64,000 bases of DNA, from NCBI RefSeq assembly GCF_032878955.1, contig NZ_CP043839.1, positions 2,852,001 through 2,916,000 of the forward strand. The letters run 5' to 3'. Both the position numbers and the translations under genes were made by a program. The notes beneath the pieces were generated by a model. The model worked only from the letters and a program-made list of their open reading frames with translations. It did no database searches and was not told the origin of the DNA. This document shows positions 52,563-60,232 of the stretch, piece after piece (positions within the stretch are counted from its first letter, which is position 1; every line of letters begins with the position of its first letter). Source of the DNA: Butyricimonas paravirosa (GTDB taxonomy: Bacteria; Bacteroidota; Bacteroidia; Bacteroidales; Marinifilaceae).

Positions 52563-53102
52563 TTAGACCTCATTTTCGGGCACCCCCTCCGAGCCATTAT
52601 TTATATGAAATTCTTCCCGCAATAAACGCAAGGCTTTCATAACGTGCTTTTTTACCGCACTAGGGCTGATGTTTAGCATCTCCGCAACCTCTGCATATTT
52701 TTTCCGGTTAAAATAACATTCTTCCATGATATGCCTTGTCTGCGGGGTTAAATTATCTAATACTTTATATATCCGTTCAATCTTCTCGTTTTCCTCATCC
52801 AGCCCCGCATCCTCTTCCGAAAGCATCCGGGAATACAATGCCACGTAATTCTCTTCCACTTTATTATGCCGGAAGGTGTCTATGCTTTTATTCCGTACAC
52901 TTTGAAAAAGAATCGCCACCACGTTCATCTTCCGAAAGTTTTCGTAGTTTTTCCACACGTACTCGAACGCATCATTCACCACATCCCGACTGACCTCCGC
53001 ATCATTCAAAAACTGATAAGCATAGTAGTACAAACGGGAATAGTTCCCCGTGTACAGTTCTTCGAACTCTTTTCCATACCTCAAGCTTTTCAGCATATTC
53101 AA
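52563..53102 (-). CDS. ECF-family RNA polymerase sigma factor
   Basis: This 179-residue sigma-70 factor of ECF type has region 2 (YYYAYQFLNDAEVSRDVVND and AFEYVWKNYENFRKMNVVA, about 28-66) and region 4 with the HTH (YAEVAEMLNISPSAVKKHVM, about 136-155, KALRLLREEF after it). It should activate the SusC/D operon when released by FecR. It is the first gene of the regulatory pair, 32 bp upstream of fecR. I found no convincing promoter of consensus type upstream, which could fit autoregulation by itself. The start ATG at 53102 is followed by a normal N-terminus. Confidence 0.94.
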   Translation of the reverse strand: MNMLKSLRYGKEFEELYTGNYSRLYYYAYQFLNDAEVSRDVVNDAFEYVWKNYENFRKMNVVAILFQSVRNKSIDTFRHNKVEENYVALYSRMLSEEDAGLDEENEKIERIYKVLDNLTPQTRHIMEECYFNRKKYAEVAEMLNISPSAVKKHVMKALRLLREEFHINNGSEGVPENEV

Positions 53103-53211
53103 TCCTGTTTATCCGCCTGCTAAGTTAATAGAAATTCATGGAACACGTACTTTTGATTTGCATATTCTTTAACTTTATAGCTATATAGTGATGATTCATA
53201 TCTATTTTTAC

Positions 53212-53219
53212 TACATTTG
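53212..53219 (+). promoter_or_regulatory. -7 box of the ORF6N gene
   Basis: TACATTTG fits TAnnTTTG and lies 23 bp before the ATG at 53243. A second possible box TACTTTTG is at 53148-53155. No clear -33 TTTG is at normal distance of either. Confidence 0.45.
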
Positions 53220-53242
53220 TCCTACTAAATAATATAACCGTG

Positions 53243-53815
53243 ATGGACCTGCAAATCATTCAAGACAAAATTTATGAAATCCGAGGACAAAAGGTCATGC
53301 TTGACTTCGATCTGGCTGAATTATATGGAACAGAAACAAAATATTTGAAACGTTCCGTGAAGAATAATTTAAAACGATTCCCATCGGATTTCATGTTCGA
53401 GTTGACAAAAGAAGAGTTCGATAGTTTGAGGTGCAGAAATTGCACCTCAAACCAAAGAGGTGGTAATAGATATATGCCTTTTGCTTTCACGGAATTAGGT
53501 GTCGCCATGCTAAGTAGTGTCCTTAATTCAGAAATCGCTATCGAGGTAAACATGGGCATCATGCGAGCTTTTGTCGCCGTTCGACAATTAATAGCCAACT
53601 CTCCAACAGATAAAATAGGGGAAATTAAAAACGAGTTGAAAGAACTGAAAGAGTATATCAAGGAAATGTTTACCGACCAAAACGATATAAACGAGGACAC
53701 CCGAATGCAACTCGAACTGATCAACCAAACGCTTGCCGAATTACAAGCAAAAAATCGAGGGACTAACGAACGAAAACGAATCGGCTATCAATTACCGGGA
53801 TGTAACAATAAATAA
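53243..53815 (+). CDS. ORF6N domain protein
   Basis: The 190-residue protein has an N-terminal ORF6N domain (IYEIRGQKVMLDFDLAELYG, KRFPSDFMFELTKEEFDSLR, NRYMPFAFTELGVAMLSSVL; about 10-95) and a coiled C-terminal part (EIKNELKELKEYIKEMFTDQ). I use the ATG at 53243 rather than the GTG one codon earlier. ORF6N occurs in phage and mobile-element proteins and is thought to bind DNA. It is alone on its strand between the sigma factor gene and tRNA-Arg, and ends within a stem-loop. It may be a remnant of an integrated element or a free regulator. Confidence 0.88.
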   Translation: MDLQIIQDKIYEIRGQKVMLDFDLAELYGTETKYLKRSVKNNLKRFPSDFMFELTKEEFDSLRCRNCTSNQRGGNRYMPFAFTELGVAMLSSVLNSEIAIEVNMGIMRAFVAVRQLIANSPTDKIGEIKNELKELKEYIKEMFTDQNDINEDTRMQLELINQTLAELQAKNRGTNERKRIGYQLPGCNNK

Positions 53816-53855
53816 AAGCTAAAAGTACATTCTCCCTGTTTAACTTTTAGCTTTT
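53814..53855. terminator. Bidirectional terminator between ORF6N and tRNA-Arg
   Basis: AAAAGCTAAAAGT (53814-53826) and ACTTTTAGCTTTT (53843-53855) are perfect 13-bp inverted arms. The left arm overlaps the ORF6N stop codon; the right side continues with AACTTTTATCTTTT toward the tRNA 3' end. It can end transcripts from both sides. Confidence 0.75.
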
Positions 53856-53870
53856 AACTTTTATCTTTTG

Positions 53871-53942
53871 TACCCCCGGGCAGAATCGAACTGCCATTTA
53901 AAGTTTAGGAAACTTCCGTTCTATCCGTTGAACTACAAGGGC
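53871..53942 (-). tRNA. tRNA-Arg (anticodon CCT)
   Basis: The 72-nt minus-strand gene folds as a standard cloverleaf. Acceptor GCCCTTG/CGGGGGT (with G-U pairs), D-stem GTTC/GAAC, anticodon stem GAAGT/ACTTT with loop TTCCTAA, so anticodon CCT, variable loop AAAT, T-stem GGCAG/CTGCC with TTCGATT, and discriminator A. It decodes AGG. CCA is not encoded. A good promoter lies 15-46 bp upstream. Confidence 0.95.
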
Positions 53943-53956
53943 CTTTATTCGGCTTG

Positions 53957-53988
53957 CAAAACTAATCGAAAAAACGGTTTATTCCAAA
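53957..53988 (-). promoter_or_regulatory. Promoter of tRNA-Arg
   Basis: On the minus strand TTTG (53988-53985), exactly 20 bp, then TAGTTTTG (53964-53957): a full Bacteroidales consensus promoter. Transcription starts close to the tRNA 5' end at 53942. The rest of the gap to 54265 shows only the -7 box of the aminotransferase gene. Confidence 0.8.
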
Positions 53989-54210
53989 TAATTATCACAT
54001 TAGTCTTCTTTTTCTAGTCGAGAAAATCCCATAGCATCATATTATCTCCTCTACTTCTCTGAAGAAACTTTTATCCAAGCAAAATACAACTACAAAGCTC
54101 TCAAAATTCAAATTATTACTAAAAAAGCTCGAAAACATACAAAATGAAAGTACCGCAATCGATTTTAATAAAAAACTGATATGAAAAATTTTATTTCAAA
54201 AACTTATTAT

Positions 54211-54218
54211 TAACTTCG
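54211..54218 (+). promoter_or_regulatory. -7 box of the aminotransferase gene
   Basis: TAACTTCG at 54211-54218 is the common TAnnTTcG variant of the Bacteroidales -7 box. It lies 47 bp before the ATG. No clear -33 element. Confidence 0.5.
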
Positions 54219-54265
54219 CAACACAAATACTTAACAGCGTGTATTCACTTTAAATAAGAATAAAC

Positions 54266-55489
54266 ATGGTTAGCGACTACAAAGAAATTCTATCAGACAG
54301 CGCCAAAGGGATGAAGCGCTCTGCTATCAGAGAGTTGTTGAAATTAACTCAAAAGCCGGAAATTATTTCTTTCGCCGGGGGTCTTCCTGCTAAAGAATCT
54401 TTCCCGTTAGAACAATTACAAGAAATTTGTGCGGAAGTAATTGCCACGGATGGTGCTGCTGCTTGCCAGTACGGTTCAACTGAGGGAGTTCCTGAATTAT
54501 TGGAAATCCTTGCTCAACGTTACCGGGATCAAGGCTTGAGCTATGTTACAAAAGAAAATATCACGATCATCACTTCTTCTCAACAAGGTTTGGACACGGT
54601 TGGTAAGATTTTCTTGAACCGTGGAGACAAATATATTTGCGAGTTACCTTCTTATCTTGGGGCCCTCGGTGCGTTCAACTCTTACGGTGGTGTAGGCGTT
54701 GGTATTCCTCAGGACGAACAAGGTATGAGTGCCGTGGAATTAGAAAAGACTTTGGCTGAAATGAAGGCTAAAGGGGAAAAACCGAAATTCATCTATTTGA
54801 TTCCGGACTTCCAGAATCCTGCAGGTATGACCATGCCGGAAGCCAGAAGAATCGAAATTCTGAATATTGCCAAGAAATACGAGATCATGGTTGTTGAGGA
54901 TAGCCCTTACCGTGAACTACGTTTCTCAGGAAAACCGCAACGTATGTTGTACGACTTGGATAATGGAGAAGGTAATGTAATTACGTTGGGAACTTTCTCC
55001 AAGATCTTCATGCCGGGATTCCGCATGGGTTGGGTTCTTGCTCACCCGATGGTGATTGACAACTTTGTGAAGGCAAAACAAAGTACAGACCTTTGTACCT
55101 CTGCTTTCTTACAGAAAATCACGGTTAAATTCTTCCAGAAAAACTATTTCGATGCCAACGTGAAGAATATCGTTGATATGTATCGTAGTAAACTAGAAGC
55201 TATGTTAGGTGCTTTCGAGAAATATATGCCGGAAGGTGTCACCTGGACTCGCCCGGAAGGTGGTTTGTTCTTGTTCTTGACATTGCCGGAAGGATACGAT
55301 GCAGAGGAATTATTCCAAATCGCTATCGAAAAGAACGTGGCATTCGTACTTGGAACCGTGTTCTTCGTTAACGGTGGAGGTAAAAATACCATGCGTATCA
55401 ATTTCTCTTACATGAGCGAGGAAATGAACATCGAAGGTGTTAAGAGATTAGCCGACGCAATCAAAGAACTATACGCTAGAAAAAAATAA
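54266..55489 (+). CDS. PLP-dependent aminotransferase, class I/II (2-aminoadipate/valine-pyruvate type)
   Basis: This 407-residue fold-type-I PLP enzyme has the N-terminal KPEIISFAGGLPAKESFPLE pattern of the LysN/MocR-like aminotransferases. PLP-site residues are in YLIPDFQNPAGMTMPEARR (about 177-195, with Asn and Pro), and the Schiff-base Lys is in GTFSKIFMPGFRMGWV (about 248-263, Lys252). It transfers amino groups between an amino acid and a 2-oxo acid; the substrate cannot be fixed. Codon use is strongly biased, as in highly expressed genes. It is followed by a large inverted-repeat structure. Confidence 0.93.
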   Translation: MVSDYKEILSDSAKGMKRSAIRELLKLTQKPEIISFAGGLPAKESFPLEQLQEICAEVIATDGAAACQYGSTEGVPELLEILAQRYRDQGLSYVTKENITIITSSQQGLDTVGKIFLNRGDKYICELPSYLGALGAFNSYGGVGVGIPQDEQGMSAVELEKTLAEMKAKGEKPKFIYLIPDFQNPAGMTMPEARRIEILNIAKKYEIMVVEDSPYRELRFSGKPQRMLYDLDNGEGNVITLGTFSKIFMPGFRMGWVLAHPMVIDNFVKAKQSTDLCTSAFLQKITVKFFQKNYFDANVKNIVDMYRSKLEAMLGAFEKYMPEGVTWTRPEGGLFLFLTLPEGYDAEELFQIAIEKNVAFVLGTVFFVNGGGKNTMRINFSYMSEEMNIEGVKRLADAIKELYARKK

Positions 55490-55503
55490 TCTAGAATGTA
55501 GAT

Positions 55504-55567
55504 TTAAAATTTAGAGTTTGGAGTGGAGTATATGAATAAAATTCATATATTTCACTCTAAATTTTAA
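55504..55567. terminator. Nested inverted repeats after the aminotransferase gene
   Basis: Outer arms TTAAAATTTAGAGT (55504-55517) and ACTCTAAATTTTAA (55554-55567) are a perfect 14-bp pair. Inside, TATATGAAT (55529-55537) and ATTCATATA (55541-55549) are a second perfect stem. The structure lies in the 91-bp gap before dtd and probably ends the aminotransferase transcript or stabilises its 3' end. Confidence 0.6.
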
Positions 55568-55580
55568 GACTAAGTTCAAG

Positions 55581-56033
55581 ATGAAAGTAGTTATTCAACG
55601 AGTTACACGTGCCAGTGTTACCATCGAGCAACAATTGTTTTCTTCAATAAATAAAGGGATGCTCATATTAGTAGGAATCCAAGCCGATGACACGGATGAA
55701 GACATTAACTGGCTATCTTCCAAAATTGTAAATCTCCGTATATTCGATGACGAGAATGGAGTAATGAATAAATCCATCCTAGACTCCGGTGGTGAAATCC
55801 TTGCCGTTAGTCAATTTACTCTCATGGCTCGAACCAAAAAAGGCAACCGTCCCTCATATATTGATGCAGCCCCTCCCGCCATCTCCGTTCCGTTATATGA
55901 AAAATTCGTCGCAACCCTAAGCCAAGAACTCCACAAAGAAGTTCAAACCGGACAATTCGGAGCTAACATGAAAGTCGAATTAATCAATGATGGACCCGTA
56001 ACAATCATTATTGATTCCAAGAATCGACAATGA
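55581..56033 (+). CDS. dtd: D-aminoacyl-tRNA deacylase
   Basis: This 150-residue protein starts MKVVIQRVTRASVTIEQQLF, the classic DTD N-terminus. Conserved SQFTLMARTKKGNRPSYIDA (about 78-97, SQF motif) and the NDGPVTIII segment (about 138-145, GPVT motif) form the active site at the dimer interface. The enzyme removes D-amino acids from tRNA. Normal length for the family. The 14 bp before the ATG contain a weak AAG-rich site. Confidence 0.97.
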   Translation: MKVVIQRVTRASVTIEQQLFSSINKGMLILVGIQADDTDEDINWLSSKIVNLRIFDDENGVMNKSILDSGGEILAVSQFTLMARTKKGNRPSYIDAAPPAISVPLYEKFVATLSQELHKEVQTGQFGANMKVELINDGPVTIIIDSKNRQ

Positions 56034-56056
56034 TTGTTAAACTCACAACTAAAAGT

Positions 56057-56071
56057 TAAAAGATAAAAGTT
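56057..56071. repeat. Left 15-bp inverted repeat beside the four-helix-bundle gene
   Basis: TAAAAGATAAAAGTT at 56057-56071 is the exact inverse of AACTTTTATCTTTTA at 56430-56444. Together they enclose only the four-helix-bundle gene. A similar AACTTTTATCTTTT word occurs at 53856-53869 next to tRNA-Arg. Confidence 0.6.
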
Positions 56072-56073
56072 AC

Positions 56074-56430
56074 ATGGATTCAATTTTACAAGATAAAAGT
56101 TATACTTTTGCCATAAGCATCGTGAAACTTGCTCAATTCTTTCAAAAAGAACAGAAAGAATTTGTTATCAGCAACCAAATTCTAAAAAGTGGAACCTCCA
56201 TGGGAGCTTTAATCCGTGAAGCAGAATTTGCACAAAGTCAAGCTGATTATATTAACAAATTTTATATCGGTCTTAAAGAAGCGAATGAAACGAATTACTG
56301 GCTTAATCTTTTAAAAGACACAGGATATATTGATGGGAATAATTTTACAAATATGGAAAAAGATAATAAAGAATTAATCGCCATGCTTGTCGCCACAGTA
56401 AAAACACTCAAATCTAAATTAAAGAAATGA
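56074..56430 (+). CDS. Four-helix-bundle protein (23S rRNA intervening-sequence family)
   Basis: This 118-residue all-helical protein matches the S23/IVP four-helix-bundle family: KSYTFAISIVKLAQFFQKEQ, QILKSGTSMGALIREAEFAQ, YINKFYIGLKEANETNYWLN, EDNKELIAMLVATVKTLKSK-like end. The family occurs within 23S rRNA intervening sequences and, as Avd relatives, in diversity-generating retroelements, but also alone in many genomes; its general role is not known. It sits between dtd and the pyrophosphohydrolase gene and is closely framed by 15-bp inverted repeats. It is AT-rich compared with its neighbours. Confidence 0.85.
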   Translation: MDSILQDKSYTFAISIVKLAQFFQKEQKEFVISNQILKSGTSMGALIREAEFAQSQADYINKFYIGLKEANETNYWLNLLKDTGYIDGNNFTNMEKDNKELIAMLVATVKTLKSKLKK

Positions 56431-56444
56431 ACTTTTATCTTTTA
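56430..56444. repeat. Right 15-bp inverted repeat beside the four-helix-bundle gene
   Basis: AACTTTTATCTTTTA at 56430-56444 pairs with the left copy at 56057-56071. It overlaps the last base of the gene's stop codon and is followed by more AACTTTTAAC words up to 56462. Confidence 0.6.
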
Positions 56445-56469
56445 GTTTTTAACTTTTAACTTGGTAACA

Positions 56470-56799
56470 ATGGATATCGCAGAATTACAAACCGCAGTAG
56501 ATGCATGGATCAAGACCCACGGGGTAAGATATTTTAACGAATTAACAAACATGACTATTCTGGTAGAAGAGGTCGGAGAACTAGCCCGGGTGATGGCTCG
56601 AAAATATGGCGAACAGTCGTACAAGGAAGGAGAGAAGGATAATTTGGCAGAAGAATTGAGTGATGTTCTTTGGGTATTGGTATGCTTGGCAAATCAAACG
56701 GGGGTAGATTTGAACGAGGCCGTAAACAATAATTTTGCCAAAAAAACGGCAAGAGATGCTAATCGTCATAAAAAAAATCCGAAACTCTTAAAAGATTAA
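56470..56799 (+). CDS. MazG-like nucleotide pyrophosphohydrolase
   Basis: This protein has 109 residues from the ATG at 56470; a TTG three codons earlier is less likely. The MazG-type motif ILVEEVGELARVMARKYGEQ (about 27-46, EExxE) and EELSDVLWVLVCLANQTGVD (ExxD) bind Mg2+. It hydrolyses nucleoside triphosphates to monophosphates and may clear non-canonical dNTPs. Single-domain members of this size are common in Bacteroidales. It lies 39 bp after the four-helix-bundle gene. Confidence 0.92.
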   Translation: MDIAELQTAVDAWIKTHGVRYFNELTNMTILVEEVGELARVMARKYGEQSYKEGEKDNLAEELSDVLWVLVCLANQTGVDLNEAVNNNFAKKTARDANRHKKNPKLLKD

Positions 56800-56811
56800 A
56801 CACTTTTATCC

Positions 56812-56819
56812 TACTTTTG
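56812..56819 (+). promoter_or_regulatory. -7 box of the MMPL transporter gene
   Basis: TACTTTTG fits TAnnTTTG, 28 bp before the ATG at 56848. No TTTG at -33; the region upstream is the pyrophosphohydrolase 3' end. Confidence 0.5.
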
Positions 56820-56847
56820 CCAACAAATGCGCAAATAAAAAAATATC

Positions 56848-59211
56848 ATGTGGATTAAGATTGCAGGGATTCTTCTTCGTAACCGGGTGGCCTTTATTGT
56901 TGGGGTCTTGCTTATCACCGTTTTCATGGGATTTCAAATCCCTAAAGTGGAAATGTCATATGAATATTCGAACCTGTTACCAGCCACGGATAGCGCATAC
57001 CTAGACTACCTTGATTTTCACGAGAAATTCGGACAGGAAGGAAACGTGATGGTCTTTGCCATACAGGACAAAGACTTTTACCAGCTCGACAAAATGAATG
57101 ACTGGATCAGTATGTGCGATAGCCTGAAAGCCCTTCATGGCATTGTGGCTCTCGTGGATATTACCCATTCATTCAATCTTCACAAGGATACGCTGAATAA
57201 AAAATTTGACATCCAACCCATCTTTCCCAACCATATCAAGGATCAACGGGAACTGGACAGCTTAGTGAATATCATTGAAAATCTTCCATTCTACGACGGA
57301 ACGCTGTTCAACAAAAAGAAAGACATCTATGGAATGATGGTTTCCGTCTCCGCTGATGTGATGAACTCTCCTGCACGGGTAGGATTAGTAAAGAATATTT
57401 TAGAGATTACCGAACATTTCTCAAAAAAACATAACCTCCAGATGCACTATTCGGGACTTCCCTATATCCGGGTGGTCAACGCAGAAAACATCAAGGGAGA
57501 GATGTACATGTTCATCATCCTGTCGTTATTGATCACGACATTCATCCTCTACCTGTTTTTCCGTTCCTTCCGCATCATCGGTTTTTGTTTATTGATTGTG
57601 CTGATTTGTGTCAGTTGGACGGTCGGTGTTATGGCCATGCTAGGCATCAAAATCACGCTACTCACTGCCATGTTACCACCTCTGTTGATCGTGATATGTA
57701 TTCCGAACTTGGTGTTCATGATCAACAAATTTCATGCGGAATACGACCGTCACGGGAATAAAATCAAAGCCTTGCAACGTATGATTCAAAAGATCGGGAA
57801 TGCCTCATTCCTAAGCAATTTGACCACAGCTGCCGGTTTTGCAACTTTCATCGTGACCTCAAGTCAAATCCTCGTGGAATTTGGAATAACCGCCTCCATT
57901 GGTATCACATTCGTGTACCTTGTGTGTTTGGTCATGATTCCTTGCGGATTCAGTTTCATGCCGGAGCCGGATAGCAAACAAATCAAACACTTGCACAATA
58001 AAACAGTAACCGGAACGCTGGAACGTGTCATTCAACTTATCTTAAATCGTCGGAATGTCGTGTACGGAGTTGCTATTTCCGTTGTCATCCTTGGAATTAT
58101 CGGACTTACCCTCATGAAATCCACGGGTTACATGGTAGATGACTTGAAAGAAACAGACCCGATTCGACAAGACCTAAGTTTCTTTGAGGAAAACTTTGAC
58201 GGATTAATGCCCCTAGAGGTAACTGTTGACTTCGGAAAACCAAAGCAAGTATTGAACTTACCTAATCTCCAAAAACTGGATAAACTCTCCGAGGAATTAT
58301 CAAAAGACGAAGATATTTCCAAACCCATTTCCCTCATTGAAGTCATCAAATTTGCCAACCAGGCGTTCTATAACGGGAAACCCTCTTATTACAAGCTCCC
58401 GACAAATATGACCAAGAATTTCATCTTGAAATATGCCTCCCAATCCACGGGAGAGATTGGCGGACAAGCAAACTCTTTCGTTGACTCCACCCTCCAACGG
58501 GTGCGCCTCAGTTTCCGGGTAAAAGACATCGGGACCAAGAAAATGCAGGAAAAGGAAAACAAATTATACAATATTGTTGAACAATACTTCCCGAATGACC
58601 GCTACACGGTAAAGGTCACTGGTTCAAGTATTATTTTCTTTAAAGGAACTCAATATCTTGTATTTAACCTCTTTACCTCGCTAGCACTAGCCATCCTTCT
58701 TATTGCTCTCTTTATGGCTTGGATGTTCAAGAGTAAACGTATGGTACTGGTTGCCTTGATCCCCAATATCATTCCACAGATTATCACGGCTGCCATCATG
58801 GGATACTTCGGCATCCCGATCAAAGCATCCACGATCCTGGTATTCAGCATCGCTTTCGGTATTTCCGTTGATGGAACGATCCATTATCTCGCTAAATACC
58901 GTCAAGAACTACAAGGAACAAACTGGAGTATACGATCTTCCGCCGTACTGGCCCTGCAAGAAACAGGACAAAGTATGATTTACAATGCTATCATCCTGTT
59001 CTTCGGATTCGGCATCTTTGCTCTTTCCGATTTCGGTGGTACGGTTGCATTGGGTATTTTGGTCTCCATCACGTTATTGGCAGCCATGCTATCTAACCTG
59101 ATACTTCTACCGTCATTATTACTAACGCTGGACAAACACACGACAAACAAGACTTTTCAGGAACCTAAAATAGACATTCTCGCTGAAGGAGAAAGCAAAG
59201 AAATCAAATAA
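56848..59211 (+). CDS. MMPL/RND-superfamily transporter
   Basis: The protein has 787 residues with twelve membrane helices in the two-repeat RND pattern. A TM1 segment (LLRNRVAFIVGVLLITVFMG), a periplasmic loop (70-220), then five helices (MFIILSLLITTFILYLFFRS, TLLTAMLPPLLIVICIPNLV, ATFIVTSSQILVEFGITASI). The second half repeats this, with FSIAFGISVDGTIHYLAKYR (about 664-683) where the proton-relay Asp is expected. Members move lipids, hopanoid-like molecules or drugs; the substrate is unknown. It ends at a small terminator. No adaptor or outer-membrane gene is adjacent. Confidence 0.92.
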   Translation: MWIKIAGILLRNRVAFIVGVLLITVFMGFQIPKVEMSYEYSNLLPATDSAYLDYLDFHEKFGQEGNVMVFAIQDKDFYQLDKMNDWISMCDSLKALHGIVALVDITHSFNLHKDTLNKKFDIQPIFPNHIKDQRELDSLVNIIENLPFYDGTLFNKKKDIYGMMVSVSADVMNSPARVGLVKNILEITEHFSKKHNLQMHYSGLPYIRVVNAENIKGEMYMFIILSLLITTFILYLFFRSFRIIGFCLLIVLICVSWTVGVMAMLGIKITLLTAMLPPLLIVICIPNLVFMINKFHAEYDRHGNKIKALQRMIQKIGNASFLSNLTTAAGFATFIVTSSQILVEFGITASIGITFVYLVCLVMIPCGFSFMPEPDSKQIKHLHNKTVTGTLERVIQLILNRRNVVYGVAISVVILGIIGLTLMKSTGYMVDDLKETDPIRQDLSFFEENFDGLMPLEVTVDFGKPKQVLNLPNLQKLDKLSEELSKDEDISKPISLIEVIKFANQAFYNGKPSYYKLPTNMTKNFILKYASQSTGEIGGQANSFVDSTLQRVRLSFRVKDIGTKKMQEKENKLYNIVEQYFPNDRYTVKVTGSSIIFFKGTQYLVFNLFTSLALAILLIALFMAWMFKSKRMVLVALIPNIIPQIITAAIMGYFGIPIKASTILVFSIAFGISVDGTIHYLAKYRQELQGTNWSIRSSAVLALQETGQSMIYNAIILFFGFGIFALSDFGGTVALGILVSITLLAAMLSNLILLPSLLLTLDKHTTNKTFQEPKIDILAEGESKEIK

Positions 59212-59215
59212 AAAC

Positions 59216-59234
59216 ATCCTATGTAGGATTTTTT
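59216..59234 (+). terminator. Terminator of the MMPL transporter gene
   Basis: ATCCT (59216-59220), loop ATGT, AGGAT (59225-59229), followed by five T. The stem is short but placed 5 bp after the stop codon and has a U-run on the plus strand. Confidence 0.6.
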
Positions 59235-59279
59235 AAAGTTAAACTGAAGAATATTTATACTCTTCATTAAAAAAAGATG

Positions 59280-59287
59280 TATACTTG
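59280..59287 (+). promoter_or_regulatory. Possible -7 box of the 304-aa gene
   Basis: TATACTTG differs from TAnnTTTG at one base and lies 24 bp before the ATG at 59312. No -33 element seen. Confidence 0.35.
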
Positions 59288-59311
59288 CATAAATAAATCA
59301 AAAGCATATTT

Positions 59312-60226
59312 ATGAGGCGGCTATTATTCTTCATGTTGGGGATAAGTATGTTATTCCCGGCCACAGCACAAAAAAAGACAAGTATACACTCGGAGACCTA
59401 TACGCAATGGAAGAGTAAATCTCCAATAGGCATATCGATCTATTACGACCGACGAAAATACGACCACGATTATTCGATCCAAACTGTAATAGGATACATT
59501 CCTGCCCAGGGATACCCTTTTACTACCGATCAAGCTGGTGAATTATTAGAATCTTACTCTAGGGACTACAAAATAAAAAAGAACATCACAAATACAATCC
59601 GGTTGCAAGTGGATTACTGGCTTTTTCCTTTCTTAAACATATATGTCCTAGGAGGAAAGATTTTTGATGAAAGCAAACTAAATGCGGCTCTTCAAATCAA
59701 TTACATCGACTTACCTCCTTTTTCCCAAAGCATAAAAACAGATGGATGGATTTATGGATGCGGCACAAAAAGTGAATTTATATATCATCACTTCAAGCCT
59801 CAGATCGAATATACCATATATTGGAACCATTTTGATGAGATCAGTAATAAATCAATATTTCAAACCATAACCCCGAAGCTAGGATACATCGCCACGAATA
59901 ACAAGAATTGGATCAAGAATATAGAGATATATGCCGGGGCAACTTACAATCATATAAAATTTAAAAATCATTACGCGGCCTACTATGATGAACCAACACT
60001 GCAACAAATATTTGCGGAAATACACCCGTCAGAGGAAGGACCGTTACTGCCTCATGGCGGAATTTTGGATGCTATTATATTAAAAAATATACACGATTGG
60101 AACATGACCGCTGGCATCGAGATTGAATTTTGCCACCACATTCATTACAAATTTGAAACAATCTTTCTGGGAAAAGAAACAACAATTTCCACGGGTATCA
60201 CTTATCGACTATTCGGTAAGAAGTAG
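59312..60226 (+). CDS. Putative outer-membrane beta-barrel protein, 304 aa
   Basis: The protein has 304 residues with a signal peptide (about 1-19, ends PATAQ). The mature protein has many alternating aromatic strands (IRLQVDYWLFPFLNIYVLGG, EIYAGATYNHIKFKNHYAAY) and a final ETTISTGITYRLFGKK, an aromatic-ended C-terminus typical of a barrel. I do not recognise a named family. It is single on its strand, converging with the DUF58 gene with only 6 bp between stops. The function is unknown; it may be a surface or channel protein. Confidence 0.72.
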   Translation: MRRLLFFMLGISMLFPATAQKKTSIHSETYTQWKSKSPIGISIYYDRRKYDHDYSIQTVIGYIPAQGYPFTTDQAGELLESYSRDYKIKKNITNTIRLQVDYWLFPFLNIYVLGGKIFDESKLNAALQINYIDLPPFSQSIKTDGWIYGCGTKSEFIYHHFKPQIEYTIYWNHFDEISNKSIFQTITPKLGYIATNNKNWIKNIEIYAGATYNHIKFKNHYAAYYDEPTLQQIFAEIHPSEEGPLLPHGGILDAIILKNIHDWNMTAGIEIEFCHHIHYKFETIFLGKETTISTGITYRLFGKK

Positions 60227-60232
60227 TAAAGT

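Noticed and set aside
53871..53942. tRNA-Arg as an active integration site
   Set aside because: No integrase or direct repeat of the tRNA 3' end was found in the window; ORF6N alone is not enough evidence for a prophage.
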